This document shows, piece after piece, positions 58,518 to 59,022 of a stretch of 59,022 nt of DNA; the first letter of the stretch is position 1, and each line of letters starts with the position of its first letter. This DNA comes from Peptoniphilus sp034090345 (GTDB taxonomy: Bacteria > Bacillota > Clostridia > Tissierellales > Peptoniphilaceae). The stretch spans positions 1 to 59,022 of the forward strand of contig NZ_JAXDSS010000052.1 in NCBI RefSeq assembly GCF_034090345.1, read 5' to 3'. The position numbers were made by a program, and so were the translations under genes. The notes beneath the pieces are model-generated. The model was not told the origin of the DNA and did not search any database. It saw only the letters and a list, made by a program, of their open reading frames with translations.

Positions 58518-59022
58518 CACTTTAGAAAACTCACATCCACAATAATCTTGTCTGTAAAGTCCATATTCCTCTGAAAGTTCTGTCGAACGTTTAAACCCAT
58601 TTTTCTTTTTAAAATCCGAATACAAATATTTTACATTATATTCTGTTTCAAGTCCTTTGCCTATTGAATTTAATGCCTCTGCATTTTTATAGGGACTTAT
58701 TGAAAGTGTTGTAGTAAAATATTCAAACCCATTTTCAGCTGCATACTCGGCAGTTTTTTCAAGACGTTGTCTATAACATTTCATACATCTTGCTCCACCT
58801 TCCGGAGCTTCTTCAAGACCCTCTGCAATTTCTAAAAACTCATCGTGGTTATAGTCTAAAACTTTTACATCTACACTCCACCCACAATCGCTCACAAGTC
58901 TATTAAGTTCTTCTGCCCTTCTGATAAACTCAACATCAGTGTCCATATTTGGATTATAAAACAACACACATATATCAAAATATTCTACCATTCTCTCTAT
59001 TACAGCTGATGAACATGGAGCA
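58509..59022 (-). CDS. queH: Epoxyqueuosine reductase QueH (partial, 5' end beyond window)
   Basis: About 171 codons of a QueH (DUF208) protein, the alternative to QueG for the last step of tRNA queuosine synthesis. The frame runs past the window edge: before the ATG at 58991 it reads 'APCSSAVIERM', part of the N-terminal cysteine motif, so that ATG is internal. The second and third cysteine clusters are 'ARCMKCYRQRLEKTAEYA' and 'DYCGCEFS' near the end. The protein should bind an iron-sulfur cluster through these. Confidence 0.92.
   Translation of the reverse strand, partial: APCSSAVIERMVEYFDICVLFYNPNMDTDVEFIRRAEELNRLVSDCGWSVDVKVLDYNHDEFLEIAEGLEEAPEGGARCMKCYRQRLEKTAEYAAENGFEYFTTTLSISPYKNAEALNSIGKGLETEYNVKYLYSDFKKKNGFKRSTELSEEYGLYRQDYCGCEFSKVER

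Overview
The window is a dense, AT-rich (about 30% GC by eye) stretch of a low-GC Gram-positive chromosome. Shine-Dalgarno sites are strong, TTG and GTG starts are common, and intrinsic terminators are short hairpins followed by T-runs. The gene set suggests a non-sporulating anaerobic Firmicute of the Tissierellia/Peptoniphilaceae type, perhaps Parvimonas-like. It includes FtsH, type III glutamine synthetase, ThyX, meso-diaminopimelate dehydrogenase, a flavodiiron protein, and an acyl-CoA dehydrogenase fused to EtfA-like and rubredoxin domains. The taxonomic placement is inference. I saw no rRNA, tRNA, CRISPR array or intact insertion sequence. Almost all genes lie on the minus strand. The plus-strand exceptions are 23297-25055, 44624-44839 and 56512-58433.

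Layout. 4-4986: an orphan ATPase, an AraC/GyrI-type regulator, and a response regulator / MFS exporter / histidine kinase group whose exporter carries an in-frame TGA. 5237-18931: the conserved Firmicute block glmU-prs-pth-mfd-prsA-yabN-hup-rqcP-divIC-yabR-tilS-hpt-ftsH, without the sporulation genes that interrupt it in Bacillus. 19100-23085: ftsE-ftsX-PcsB/EnvC-like hydrolase-ctpA, a cell-separation operon. 23297-25055 (+): a folate enzyme and a CofE-like ligase. 25157-26615: three small secreted or membrane proteins of unknown role. 26790-30025: the acyl-CoA dehydrogenase-EtfA-rubredoxin fusion with its flavodiiron partner. 30492-33219: an ABC ATPase with two half-permeases. 33333-36065: secA. 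36355-44327: a probable eight-gene operon glnN-pyrG-nudix-cysS-mrnC-thyX-rlmB-rae1, whose leader carries two terminator-like hairpins. 44624-46736: a small membrane protein, folA and gltS. 46886-50626: lysC-dapA-dapB-ddh behind a compact lysine riboswitch. 50956-53331: a phospholipase-A2-like protein lacking the catalytic dyad and a secreted GH26-like hydrolase. 53445-56381: hom, a CC/Se-motif-like protein, a 2-hydroxyacid dehydrogenase and rpiB. 56512-59022: asd, nnrD and a partial queH.

How it fits together. lysC, asd, dapA, dapB and ddh encode every step from aspartate to meso-DAP, with hom as the branch to threonine and methionine. The glmU block and the ftsEX operon supply and remodel the envelope. 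Glutamine synthetase heads an operon whose second gene, CTP synthase, uses glutamine. The acyl-CoA dehydrogenase fusion and the flavodiiron protein look like one electron-transfer unit ending in reduction of O2 or NO. The best candidates for something undescribed are that redox pair, the exporter with an internal TGA and a hairpin just behind it, the PLA2-like protein without a His-Asp dyad, the reduced lysine riboswitch, the glnN leader, and the three-gene secreted cassette behind an A13 tract.
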